Below are positions 16,290 to 25,287 of a stretch of 48,347 bases of DNA, one piece after another; the first letter of the stretch is position 1, and every line of letters starts with the position of its first letter. The position numbers and the translations under genes were made by a program. The DNA is taken from NCBI GenBank assembly GCA_003451595.1, contig DMDA01000030.1, positions 11,933 through 60,279 of the forward strand, read 5' to 3'. The DNA is from Chloroflexota bacterium. GTDB taxonomy: Bacteria > Chloroflexota > Anaerolineae > Caldilineales > Caldilineaceae. Below the pieces are notes generated by a model. The model had not been told where the DNA came from. It was given only the letters and a program-made list of their open reading frames with translations, and searched no databases.

Positions 16290-19200
16290 ATGGCGGACTT
16301 CCACCCTATCGTCCAGCAGACGCCGCCCAGCCCCGACCAGGCGCCGGCGGTGACGACCACTGACCGCGATGTGGTGCTCGTCGCCGGTGCGGGCGCGGGC
16401 AAAACGCGTACGCTGGTGGCGCGCATCCTGCATCTGCTGGCGACGGGCGCGCCGATGCGCGGCATCATCGCCGTCACCTTCACGCTCAAGGCGGCGCGTG
16501 AGATGCGCAACCGCCTGCGCCAGGAGATCACCCGCTATCTGGCCGACCCGACGCTGGACGCTGACGAACGCACGCGCTGGCAGACGATCTACGCCAACCT
16601 CGACGCTGCGCGTATCAGCACAATCCACGGCTTATGCAGCGAAATCCTGCGCAGCCATCCCGCTGAGGCTGCCATCGACCCCGACTTTACCGTGCTCGAA
16701 GAGGCGACCATGCTGCAACTGCGCGGCGAGGCAGTGGCTGAAGCGCTGGCCTGGGCCGCCGAGGACGCAACGGCGACCACACTCTTCACCCACTTCACCG
16801 CTGCGACCCTGGCTAATCTGCTGGAGGCGCTGCTGGCTGACCGGCTGAAGGCAGCAGCGATCTTTGCCGCGCGCCCCTGGGAACGCTGGATGACCACCAC
16901 TGTCGCGACCCTGACCGCTGCGCTTGCCAACGATGAACTCACCGACGCTGCTGCACCGCTGCTCGATTGGGATGCCGCCGGCGTCACGGCGCGTGCGCTG
17001 GCAGCGGGCGACGCGCTGGCGGCGGCGCTCGTCGACTTTGGCGACGCCTGGCGCACGGCTCACCGCAGCCTGGCAGAAGGCGATCTGCCGCAGACCTTTG
17101 CGGCGCTAGCGCGGCTGGGAAAGGCAACACCCGGCAACAAGGGCAAAGCGGCGCTCTATGGCGGCGTCGATCCGAAACCGCTGACCAAACGTTTCAGCAG
17201 TGCATTCAAGTCTCAGGTGCTGCCGCTGATCGACGGCGTCGATCCGGCGTTGGACGCAACCCTGGCGACACTGATGCCGCTTCTGGCGCAGCTCTTCGCC
17301 GTCGCCCTGGCCGCCTACCGCACCCGTCTGGAGGTGCGCCACGCGCTCGATTTCGACGACCTGGAGGCGCGCGCACTCGATCTGCTGCGCACCGATGCGA
17401 CCGTGCGGGCGCGCTGGCAGGCAGAGACGTACGCACTGCTGGTCGACGAATTTCAGGACACCAACAGCCGCCAGCGCGACCTGGTGCGGCTGCTCAACGG
17501 CGAGCGCGGACGGCTCTTCATCGTCGGCGACGCCAAACAATCGATCTACCGCTTCCGCGGCGCCGAGGTGGAGGTCTTCCGCCAGGAGCGCGCCGCCATC
17601 GAAGCACAGGGGCGCCGCTGCGACATGCACACCTCCTACCGCACCCACGCTGCGCTGCTGGACGCACTCAACGCGCTGCTGGCCACGGCGATGGACGGCG
17701 GCGATGCATCCGACGCACTGTGGCGCGAGCCATTTGCGCCGCTAACGGCCGCGCGCCCGACTGATGCAAACCTGCTGCCCGCGCCCCACGTCGAATTTCA
17801 CCTGGGCGCCGGGTCGAAGAGCGACGGCAGCCTTGCCCGCGCGGCAGACGGTCTGCTCCAGCGGCTGCGTACACTGGTCACCGCTGACGAAACCGCACCG
17901 CGTTGGGGCGATGTCGCCATCCTCTGCCGCACGTCACGCAGCTTCATCGCCTACGAAGACGCCTGCGAACGGGCCGGCATTCCCTACGAGACAGTGGCCG
18001 GACGCGGCTTTCTGGAACGCCCGGAAGTACGCGACCTGCTGAACGCGCTGCAGGCGCTGACCGATCCCACCGACGACCTGGCGCTCTATGGGCTGCTACG
18101 TTCGCCCGCCATCGGCCTGCCCGACCCGTTGCTGCACCGCCTGCGCCTGGGCGATAGCGCCACGCCCGGCGCGCTCTGGCACGCACTCTGCGCTACGGAA
18201 GATCCTGCCTGCTGCGCCGCCGCGACTTTGATCGAAGCGCTGCATCAATTGGCGGGGCGCGTGCCGGTGGCTGACCTGCTCAAGCATTTTGTCGACCACA
18301 CTGGCTACCGGGCAATCTTGCTGGCGGCGGATGATACGCGCGGCGCACGCAACGTGAGCAAGCTGCTGCTCGACGCGCAGCGCAGCGGCCTGGTCAGCAC
18401 GGGCGCGTTTCTGGAGTACGTGCGCGGGCTGCGGAAGGCTGGCAGCCGCGAAAGCGAGGCGCGCGCCGACAGTCATGGCGCCGTGCAGATCATGACCGTG
18501 CATCAAGCCAAAGGGTTGGAGTTTCCCATCGTCGTCATCGGGGACGCGGCCAGCACGGGCGGCGGACGGCACAGTGAGCTGCTCCTCGATAACGAGCTAG
18601 GCGTTGTCGTGAAGTTAGCAAGCGACGTCGGCGCGCCGTTTGTCTGGAAACTGGCGCAGCAGCGTGAGGCAAGCAAGGAAGTTGCTGAAAGTGATCGCCT
18701 GCTCTATGTCGCCACCACGCGCGCTAGGGATCGCCTGCTGGTTTCAGGACACATCAGCGGCGTCAACCAGGATGGTTCGCTGCGGCTGAACGGTTGGCTC
18801 AAAGTGCTCTGTCATGCCGTCGGATTGGAGCGCCTGCCGGACAATTTCGAGGCTGATGGCGCTGCTCCTCATCAATTGTATCTACCGTTGGCTGGCGTCC
18901 CGGTGGTGTGCGGCGGTGCGCTCTATCCGACGGAGTTCCTCGGCGACCTGAGTTGCGTTGCGTCGTCGGCGGAAGCGGCTACACCCGCCGACAACGTAGA
19001 GCCGATTTTGCTGGCGCCCGCGCCGCCCTCTGCCGCGCCGCTGGACGAGACGCCACCGCGCGTCTGGCGCGTTGCGACGACGCGACGCTGGGCGCCTGGC
19101 TGGGTGGTCGGCAAGCTGGTGCACGCCGCCATTGCCGCCTGGCGCTTTCCCGATGCGCCCGAATTCGATGGTTGGTGTCGAGCACAGGCGCGTAGTTACG

Positions 19201-19919
19201 GTCTCGATGTCGTGCAGATCGACCACGCGCAGCAACGTACGCGACGTCTGCTCAATAACTTCCGCCGCCACCCGCTTTATGCCGAGATCGCCAACGCCGA
19301 GGCGCGGCGTCACGAAATCCCTTACGTGTTGCCAGAGGGCGTTGACAGCGCGGCGTCATTCGGACAGATCGACCTGCTTTATCGCGCCGGCGGACGCTGG
19401 ACGCTGGTCGACTTCAAGAGCGACCGCCTGCGCGATGAGCGAGCGCGTGACGCACTGCTGGCGGATGGCGACTATCAGGCACAAATCGAGCGCTACCTGA
19501 CGGCGGTGGAGGGGTTTCTTGGCGAACGCCCGCGTGGGCTGCTCTGCCTGCTCGACGACCGCAGCGCGTGCAGTGTGGTTGAACTCGGTGCAGAGCCGGC
19601 GCCGCTTCCCGCACCGTCGCTTGATGATGCGCTGGATGATGGGTGGACGCAAGTCTACGAACTGGCCGATCCTGCGTGCACACCGCTGCTGGACGCGTGC
19701 CGGGAGCGCGGGCTGCCGGCGCCAGAAGTCGGCTATGACATCCCCGACGCGCGCGGGCGGGTGCTGGCGACAGCGGAGCTGGCCTGGCCGGCAGTGCAGA
19801 CTGCTGCGTTCCTGCCGGGTCAAGAACGCGATCTGTTGTTGGCGGGGCAGGCTGGGTGGCGCACTGTGATGGTGGAGACTGCAGAGCCGCTGTCGCTAGA
19901 TTTGAGTCTGTTCGCGTGA
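16290..19919 (+). CDS. addA: AddA-like UvrD helicase-nuclease
   Basis: A 1209-residue superfamily 1A helicase with a C-terminal nuclease, the motor subunit of the AddAB double-strand-break machine. Motifs in order: GAGAGKTRTL (near 33-42), ISTIHGLC, LLVDEFQDTNSRQ (Walker B, near 384), IVGDAKQSIYRFRGA, IMTVHQAKGLEFP and LLYVATTRARDRL. The C-terminal PD-(D/E)XK nuclease has GQIDLLY and LVDFKSD (near 1024-1043) and a QIERYL motif. The start is one base after the addB stop, with AAGGAG upstream. The 58 bases after the stop separate it from a convergent URO-D gene, with no clear terminator. Confidence 0.93.
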   Translation: MADFHPIVQQTPPSPDQAPAVTTTDRDVVLVAGAGAGKTRTLVARILHLLATGAPMRGIIAVTFTLKAAREMRNRLRQEITRYLADPTLDADERTRWQTIYANLDAARISTIHGLCSEILRSHPAEAAIDPDFTVLEEATMLQLRGEAVAEALAWAAEDATATTLFTHFTAATLANLLEALLADRLKAAAIFAARPWERWMTTTVATLTAALANDELTDAAAPLLDWDAAGVTARALAAGDALAAALVDFGDAWRTAHRSLAEGDLPQTFAALARLGKATPGNKGKAALYGGVDPKPLTKRFSSAFKSQVLPLIDGVDPALDATLATLMPLLAQLFAVALAAYRTRLEVRHALDFDDLEARALDLLRTDATVRARWQAETYALLVDEFQDTNSRQRDLVRLLNGERGRLFIVGDAKQSIYRFRGAEVEVFRQERAAIEAQGRRCDMHTSYRTHAALLDALNALLATAMDGGDASDALWREPFAPLTAARPTDANLLPAPHVEFHLGAGSKSDGSLARAADGLLQRLRTLVTADETAPRWGDVAILCRTSRSFIAYEDACERAGIPYETVAGRGFLERPEVRDLLNALQALTDPTDDLALYGLLRSPAIGLPDPLLHRLRLGDSATPGALWHALCATEDPACCAAATLIEALHQLAGRVPVADLLKHFVDHTGYRAILLAADDTRGARNVSKLLLDAQRSGLVSTGAFLEYVRGLRKAGSRESEARADSHGAVQIMTVHQAKGLEFPIVVIGDAASTGGGRHSELLLDNELGVVVKLASDVGAPFVWKLAQQREASKEVAESDRLLYVATTRARDRLLVSGHISGVNQDGSLRLNGWLKVLCHAVGLERLPDNFEADGAAPHQLYLPLAGVPVVCGGALYPTEFLGDLSCVASSAEAATPADNVEPILLAPAPPSAAPLDETPPRVWRVATTRRWAPGWVVGKLVHAAIAAWRFPDAPEFDGWCRAQARSYGLDVVQIDHAQQRTRRLLNNFRRHPLYAEIANAEARRHEIPYVLPEGVDSAASFGQIDLLYRAGGRWTLVDFKSDRLRDERARDALLADGDYQAQIERYLTAVEGFLGERPRGLLCLLDDRSACSVVELGAEPAPLPAPSLDDALDDGWTQVYELADPACTPLLDACRERGLPAPEVGYDIPDARGRVLATAELAWPAVQTAAFLPGQERDLLLAGQAGWRTVMVETAEPLSLDLSLFA

Positions 19920-19977
19920 TCTGCCGCCAGGATGCAGAGAGGTCAGGGCAACTTATGGCCGCCGAGAACCGGGCGCT

Positions 19978-20934
19978 TCACGCGTAGACCCCCTCCCGCC
20001 GCCAGATGTCGAGCATGAGCTCATACGACGCCAACGGCATGCCGGTGTAAATACAGTTGCTGGTCGAAAAGATGTAGCCGCCGCCGGGCATGCCGCTGCG
20101 CAGCGCATAGCGCACCGATTCGGCGATCTGCTCCGGCGTGCCGGTGTCGAGCATGGCGCAGTTGACGTTGCCGATCAGACAGAGCTGGTCGCCGTAGCGC
20201 CGTTTGACTTCGGCGATGTCGACGCCAGCCTGCGGATCGAGCGAATGCAAGGCGTGCGGCTTGGTCGAGACAAGCTGGTCGATGATCGGCATGATGTTGC
20301 CGTCGGTGTGCTTGATCACGTAGAAGCCCAGGTCGCGATACGCTTTGGTGAGCTGCGCCAGGTACGGCGTGATGAACTCGGCAAAGTGGCGCGGGCTGAG
20401 AAATGGCCCGGTGTTGAAGCAATAGTCGGCGCAGAGCGCGAAGCCATCCAGCCCGCCGTGCTTTGCGTAACGTTCGGCGCGGCGGATCGCCAGATCGACC
20501 ATCTGCTGCGCCTCGCGCTTTAGCCCGTCGGGATCATCCGCCAACCGCTCGGCAAAGGCGAACATCTGCGTGCCGTCGGGAATGCTGAAGGTGGCGTCGC
20601 CGTGACGCATGATGAAGTAACGATCGCCGGTCTGCTCACGGATAATGTCGATCAGCCGGATCGTCTCCTCGACATCGTCCGGGTTGGGGTGGATGAAGAT
20701 GGCGCTGTGGTCGAAGCGCTCCGCTGTGGCGATGTAGATGTCGGCCATGTCGTGGCGATGCAGTTCGCGCTCCTTCTCTTCCATCTGCCCCCACTGGCTG
20801 TAATAGCGGTGCGAGGGATGCACCTTGCCGAAGGCTTCCATCGTCAGGAAAAAGACCAGCTCAAAGTGCGGCACCAGCCCTGTCAGCGGGCGCCGTTCGA
20901 GTGCAGCAATAAAGCGATCACGCGGTTGCAACAT
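19978..20934 (-). CDS. URO-D/MtaA-family methyltransferase-like protein A
   Basis: A 318-residue member of the uroporphyrinogen decarboxylase superfamily. It lies in an operon with a corrinoid protein, so it more likely moves a methyl group to or from that cobamide than makes haem. It keeps the fold's landmarks: MLQPRDRFIAALERR at the start, ALCADYCFNTGPFLSP, and VIKHTDGNIMPIIDQL where MtaA proteins have a His-x-Cys zinc motif. The Cys is Asp here, while a Cys near the C-terminus (STSNCIY) fits the last zinc ligand. The ATG at 20934 lies three bases after the upstream URO-D stop, with GGGAG as ribosome site. Substrate is unknown. Confidence 0.85.
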   Translation of the reverse strand: MLQPRDRFIAALERRPLTGLVPHFELVFFLTMEAFGKVHPSHRYYSQWGQMEEKERELHRHDMADIYIATAERFDHSAIFIHPNPDDVEETIRLIDIIREQTGDRYFIMRHGDATFSIPDGTQMFAFAERLADDPDGLKREAQQMVDLAIRRAERYAKHGGLDGFALCADYCFNTGPFLSPRHFAEFITPYLAQLTKAYRDLGFYVIKHTDGNIMPIIDQLVSTKPHALHSLDPQAGVDIAEVKRRYGDQLCLIGNVNCAMLDTGTPEQIAESVRYALRSGMPGGGYIFSTSNCIYTGMPLASYELMLDIWRREGVYA

Positions 20935-20937
20935 AGT

Positions 20938-22065
20938 TTAGCTCCCGATCACGCCAGTCGGCTTGAGATTGTCCAACCCTTTGCCCCACACCCGTTTGGC
21001 TTCTTTGACGTAGAACAGGTAATCCTCAAACCTCACATCGGGCGGGACGCGATGGTCAGGCGTGGGGATGTAGCCGCCTTCCTCGACCAATGGCGCCAAC
21101 CGCTCGATTTCGCGTGCGATAGCATCTTGCCCCTGCATTAAAATATGCTTGTCGAAGCCGCCCATCAGCCGCATTTCTTTGCCATAGCGCCGGCGAAACT
21201 CGACCGGATCCGCCTTCCACTTGCCGACCTCGATCGGGAACATCGTGTTGACGCCCGCCTCCAGCCAGAGCGGCGCCAGCAGGTCGATGTTGCCGTCGCA
21301 ATCGAGGAAGACGATGTCCACGCCATACCGGTTGAGCGTGGCGGTGATGCGCTGGTAGTGCGGCACAAGAATCTGCTTGAAGAGCTTGGGTGACATCAAG
21401 GGGCCGCCACTGTACGCCATGTCCTCCCACATGCTGGCGGCTTCGGGGCGCACGCCCGCACCGAGCACATACTCGAGCACGGTGATCACGACATCCGCCA
21501 GCGTCTCAACGATCTCCTCGAAGAGTGGGCGGTCGTCATACATGATCTCAGAGATGCGCTCCAGCCCGAACCAGTTGCGCGCCACGCCATAGAGCGACCC
21601 CGCCTCGATAAAGAGCGGATAGTCGCGGTCGGGTCGCGTCCATTCGGCGAGCTGCATTTCCCAGGCGGGACCGGAGGGCAGGCGCAGTGGGTCGTCGGCG
21701 CGCAGTCGCGGCTTGTAGAAGGCATCCCAGCTAGCGCGGTCGACGAGCGTGTGGCGCAGGTGGCGCGGGATCGAGCCAAGAAACTTGCCGCGCTGCACGA
21801 TCACGCCATCCGCCTGCTGCACGATCTCGGTCTCGCCTTCATCTACGAGCTGCAACGTCGGAAAGGGCGGCCAGAGTCCCATGATGCAGCCGCACATGCG
21901 CCATTGCGGATCCATGCCGAAGAAGAGATCGGGATCGACGCCGGCCGGATAGCCCTGCTCCTGCCAGATCGGCAGCGTCTCGTCCCAGAAGCCAAAATCC
22001 ATGATTGGGCAGCGGTCGCGCGGCTGATAATGCATGACCGCTGTGTAGCGTTCGCGTGGATTCAT
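20938..22065 (-). CDS. URO-D/MtaA-family methyltransferase-like protein B
   Basis: A 375-residue paralogue of the next gene in the operon, clearly diverged. It starts MNPRERYTAVMHYQPRDRCP, the usual opening of the family, and contains EDMAYSGGPLMSP and VDIVFLDCDGNIDLL. In the zinc region it has DCDGN in place of His-x-Cys, and the C-terminal part has PTPDHRVPPDVRFEDY, so ligand use probably differs from protein A. No ribosome site is obvious before the ATG at 22065; a hairpin lies in the 57-base gap after the corrinoid gene. Having two unlike URO-D proteins suggests separate donor and acceptor half-reactions, which is an inference. Confidence 0.83.
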   Translation of the reverse strand: MNPRERYTAVMHYQPRDRCPIMDFGFWDETLPIWQEQGYPAGVDPDLFFGMDPQWRMCGCIMGLWPPFPTLQLVDEGETEIVQQADGVIVQRGKFLGSIPRHLRHTLVDRASWDAFYKPRLRADDPLRLPSGPAWEMQLAEWTRPDRDYPLFIEAGSLYGVARNWFGLERISEIMYDDRPLFEEIVETLADVVITVLEYVLGAGVRPEAASMWEDMAYSGGPLMSPKLFKQILVPHYQRITATLNRYGVDIVFLDCDGNIDLLAPLWLEAGVNTMFPIEVGKWKADPVEFRRRYGKEMRLMGGFDKHILMQGQDAIAREIERLAPLVEEGGYIPTPDHRVPPDVRFEDYLFYVKEAKRVWGKGLDNLKPTGVIGS

Positions 22066-22086
22066 AGGATAGGTGTTGAGTTTGAT

Positions 22087-22115
22087 TCTCCAATCTCAAA
22101 TTCAGAGATTGGAGA
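22087..22115. repeat. Intercistronic hairpin between corrinoid and URO-D genes
   Basis: Perfect 11-base arms (TCTCCAATCTC and its complement) flank a 7-base loop; the GAGATT unit then repeats up to the corrinoid stop codon. It is likely an mRNA stability or processing hairpin. The 11-mer ATTGGAGATTG recurs just downstream of the carboxylase beta-subunit stop codon near 34670-34686. Confidence 0.7.
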
Positions 22116-22122
22116 TTGGAGA

Positions 22123-22770
22123 TTAGGCTGCGACGCCCACCAGTTGACGGGCAAGCGTGACGGCGCCAGCAGCGTTGTCGCTGTAGCCGTCGGCGCCGAT
22201 CTCGTCGGCGAAGTCCTGTGTAACCGGCGCGCCGCCGATCATCACCTTGACGCCCGCACGCAGACCATCCTGCACCAGGCGGTCGATCATGCGCTTCATC
22301 GAGGGCAGCGTCGTGGTGAGCAATGCCGAGAGCGCCACGATCTGCGGTTGATGCGTCTGCACGGCTTCAACCAGCTTGTCCGGGCTGACATCGGTGCCGA
22401 TGTCGACGATCTGGAAACCGCCGCCTTCGAGCATGGTGGCGACCAGATTCTTGCCGATGTCATGCAGATCGCCCTGGACGGTAGCGACGACAACGCGCCC
22501 GGCAGGCTCAACAGCCTTGCCGAGCAACAGCGGGCGGATGATCTCCATGGCCGCTTTCATAGCGCGCGCTGAGATGAGCAGTTCAGGCACAAAGCACTCG
22601 TTAGCTTCAAAGCGGGCGCCAACTTCGTCCATCGCCGGGATCATGTACTCGGTGAGCAGCGTCTGCGGATCGATATTTGCCTCCACAGCCGCTTTTGTCA
22701 CTGTGGCGGCGGCTTTGGCGTTGCCGTCAACGATCGCATCGTACAGTTGGTCCAAATCCAGGTCAGCCAT
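22123..22770 (-). CDS. Corrinoid (cobalamin-binding) methyl-transfer protein
   Basis: A 215-residue MtaC/MtbC/MttC-type carrier that holds a methyl-cobamide between two methyltransferases. The N-terminal helical cap (about 1-90) contains EYMIPAMDEVGARFEANECFVPELL in two adjacent conserved segments. The Rossmann B12 domain carries the axial-ligand motif GDLHDIGKNLV and then VDIGTDVSP, ALSALLTTT and VMIGGAPVT, all standard. It is the first gene of a three-gene operon with two URO-D proteins. The ATG at 22770 follows AGGAACCGAGGAAC. No substrate-specific methyltransferase or reactivase lies in the window, so the methyl donor is unknown. Confidence 0.93.
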   Translation of the reverse strand: MADLDLDQLYDAIVDGNAKAAATVTKAAVEANIDPQTLLTEYMIPAMDEVGARFEANECFVPELLISARAMKAAMEIIRPLLLGKAVEPAGRVVVATVQGDLHDIGKNLVATMLEGGGFQIVDIGTDVSPDKLVEAVQTHQPQIVALSALLTTTLPSMKRMIDRLVQDGLRAGVKVMIGGAPVTQDFADEIGADGYSDNAAGAVTLARQLVGVAA

Positions 22771-22961
22771 TGTTCCTCGGTTCCTTTCTAGCAGAGATGA
22801 GATACGGAACCAGTATAGAAGGTTTCTGCCGAGATTTCCCTAGTCTATCGGGGAGTTTTCGCAGAAAAACAGAAGAAAAACGAAAGGATTCTTTCCGAGT
22901 GGGTGGGGGCTGGCTACGCCAACAAAAGCGTGCGACAAATCACCCGACGCGCAGGCAACAC

Positions 22962-23059
22962 CTGATAGATAGCACAATCAAACATCGTGCATCCGATATC
23001 TTCCCGGAAGCTCAGAGCTTCCGGGAAGATGAGCAAAGTCTATTTGTGTTGTCTATGAG
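22962..23059 (-). repeat. 98-bp palindromic element, copy 2
   Basis: This is the inverted partner of the element at 3173-3270, differing at 4 of 98 positions. It keeps the 33-base central palindrome and the CTGATAGA...TCTATGAG ends. It lies in the 387-base gap between the divergent corrinoid gene and acyl-CoA dehydrogenase gene. The rest of that gap holds an extended -10 for the dehydrogenase, a small GAAAG/CTTTC hairpin near 22882-22896 and no gene that I recognise. Confidence 0.9.
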
Positions 23060-23094
23060 ACGCCCAAACAGGTTACTGAATTTTGCACGCGACG

Positions 23095-23103
23095 TGATAT
23101 GAT
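23095..23103 (+). promoter_or_regulatory. Extended -10 element for the acyl-CoA dehydrogenase gene
   Basis: TGATATGAT matches an extended -10 (TG-n-TATGAT). No good -35 hexamer is visible at the usual distance. It is 54 bases upstream of the ATG. Confidence 0.45.
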
Positions 23104-23157
23104 GCGATCTACCAGCTGTCACCCGTTGTATTTGTCTATCCAAAACGAGGGTTTACC

Positions 23158-24384
<1,227 letters not shown>

Positions 24385-24391
24385 AAAAATG

Positions 24392-24477
24392 GAACGCAGG
24401 TGACGCGGATTGGGCGGATTAACGCGGATTTTGGTTTTGATCCGCGCCGATCCGCTCAATCCGCGTCATCCGCGTTC
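24392..24477. repeat. REP-like imperfect hairpin built on GCGGAT units
   Basis: Arms of 38 bases (24392-24429 and 24440-24477) pair with a few mismatches around a 10-base T/G-rich loop. Each arm contains four spaced GCGGAT-like units. It lies between the acyl-CoA dehydrogenase and enoyl-CoA hydratase genes and could attenuate or stabilise the transcript. It is unrelated to the 98-bp element. Confidence 0.85.
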
Positions 24478-24507
24478 TATCCCTAATCCTCATCAAGGAG
24501 CGAACTG

Positions 24508-25287
24508 ATGGACGAATCCTACGTCAACCTGATCGTGAACCGCCAGGGACGCGTTGGCGTCGCGCAGTTAAACCGACCCCAAGCGCTCAACGCGCTCAAC
24601 AGCGAGCTGATGGACGAGCTGGTGCACGCCTTGCACGCCTTCGACGCCGACGACAGCATCGGCTGCATCGTCGTCACCGGCAGCGAGAAAGCCTTTGCCG
24701 CCGGCGCCGACATCAAGCAGATGGCGAACGCTGGCGTCGTGGAGATGATGAACAGCCCCTTCATCGGCTACTGGGACGCAGTGCAACGCATCGCCAAACC
24801 GATCGTGGCGGCGGTGAGCGGCTTCTGTCTCGGCGGCGGCTGCGAGCTGGCGATGACCTGCGACCTGATCGTCGCCTCCGAGACTGCGCAGTTCGGCCAA
24901 CCGGAGATCAACCTGGGCATCATCCCTGGCGCGGGCGGCACACAGCGCCTGACACGCGCGGTCGGCAAGTCGGTGGCGATGGAGATGATCCTGACCGGGC
25001 GGCGCATCTCCGCGCAGGAGGCGCTGCAATTCGGGCTGGTCAGCCGCGTCTTTCCGGCGGCGTCGTTCATGGAAGAGAGCCTCAAGCTCGCCGCCGCCAT
25101 CGCCGACAAGGCGCCGGTCGCGCTACGCGTGGCCAAGGAGGCCGTCAACCGCGCCTTCGAGAGCACGCTGGCGGAAGGCGTGCTGTTCGAACGCCGCGCC
25201 TTCAACCTGCTCTTTGCGACCGAGGATCAGAAGGAAGGGATGGCGGCGTTTATCGAGAAGCGCGCACCAGTGTGGCAGGGGCGATAG
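24508..25287 (+). CDS. Enoyl-CoA hydratase/isomerase family protein
   Basis: A 259-residue crotonase-fold enzyme that hydrates trans-2-enoyl-CoA in beta-oxidation. The oxyanion-hole segments AAGADIKQM and GFCLGGGCELAMTCDL are intact. Both catalytic glutamates of true hydratases are present, in FGQPEINLGIIPGAGGTQRL and in AMEMILTG. The C-terminal KEAVNRAFE and FATEDQKEGMAAFIEKR are also standard. The ATG at 24508 follows AAGGAG. The antiporter gene begins directly after its TAG stop, so those two are coupled. Confidence 0.95.
   Translation: MDESYVNLIVNRQGRVGVAQLNRPQALNALNSELMDELVHALHAFDADDSIGCIVVTGSEKAFAAGADIKQMANAGVVEMMNSPFIGYWDAVQRIAKPIVAAVSGFCLGGGCELAMTCDLIVASETAQFGQPEINLGIIPGAGGTQRLTRAVGKSVAMEMILTGRRISAQEALQFGLVSRVFPAASFMEESLKLAAAIADKAPVALRVAKEAVNRAFESTLAEGVLFERRAFNLLFATEDQKEGMAAFIEKRAPVWQGR

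Noticed and set aside
22771..22961. Possible cobalamin riboswitch ahead of the corrinoid operon
   Set aside because: I looked for the conserved B12-box and core helices and saw none; only a small GAAAG/CTTTC hairpin is present.
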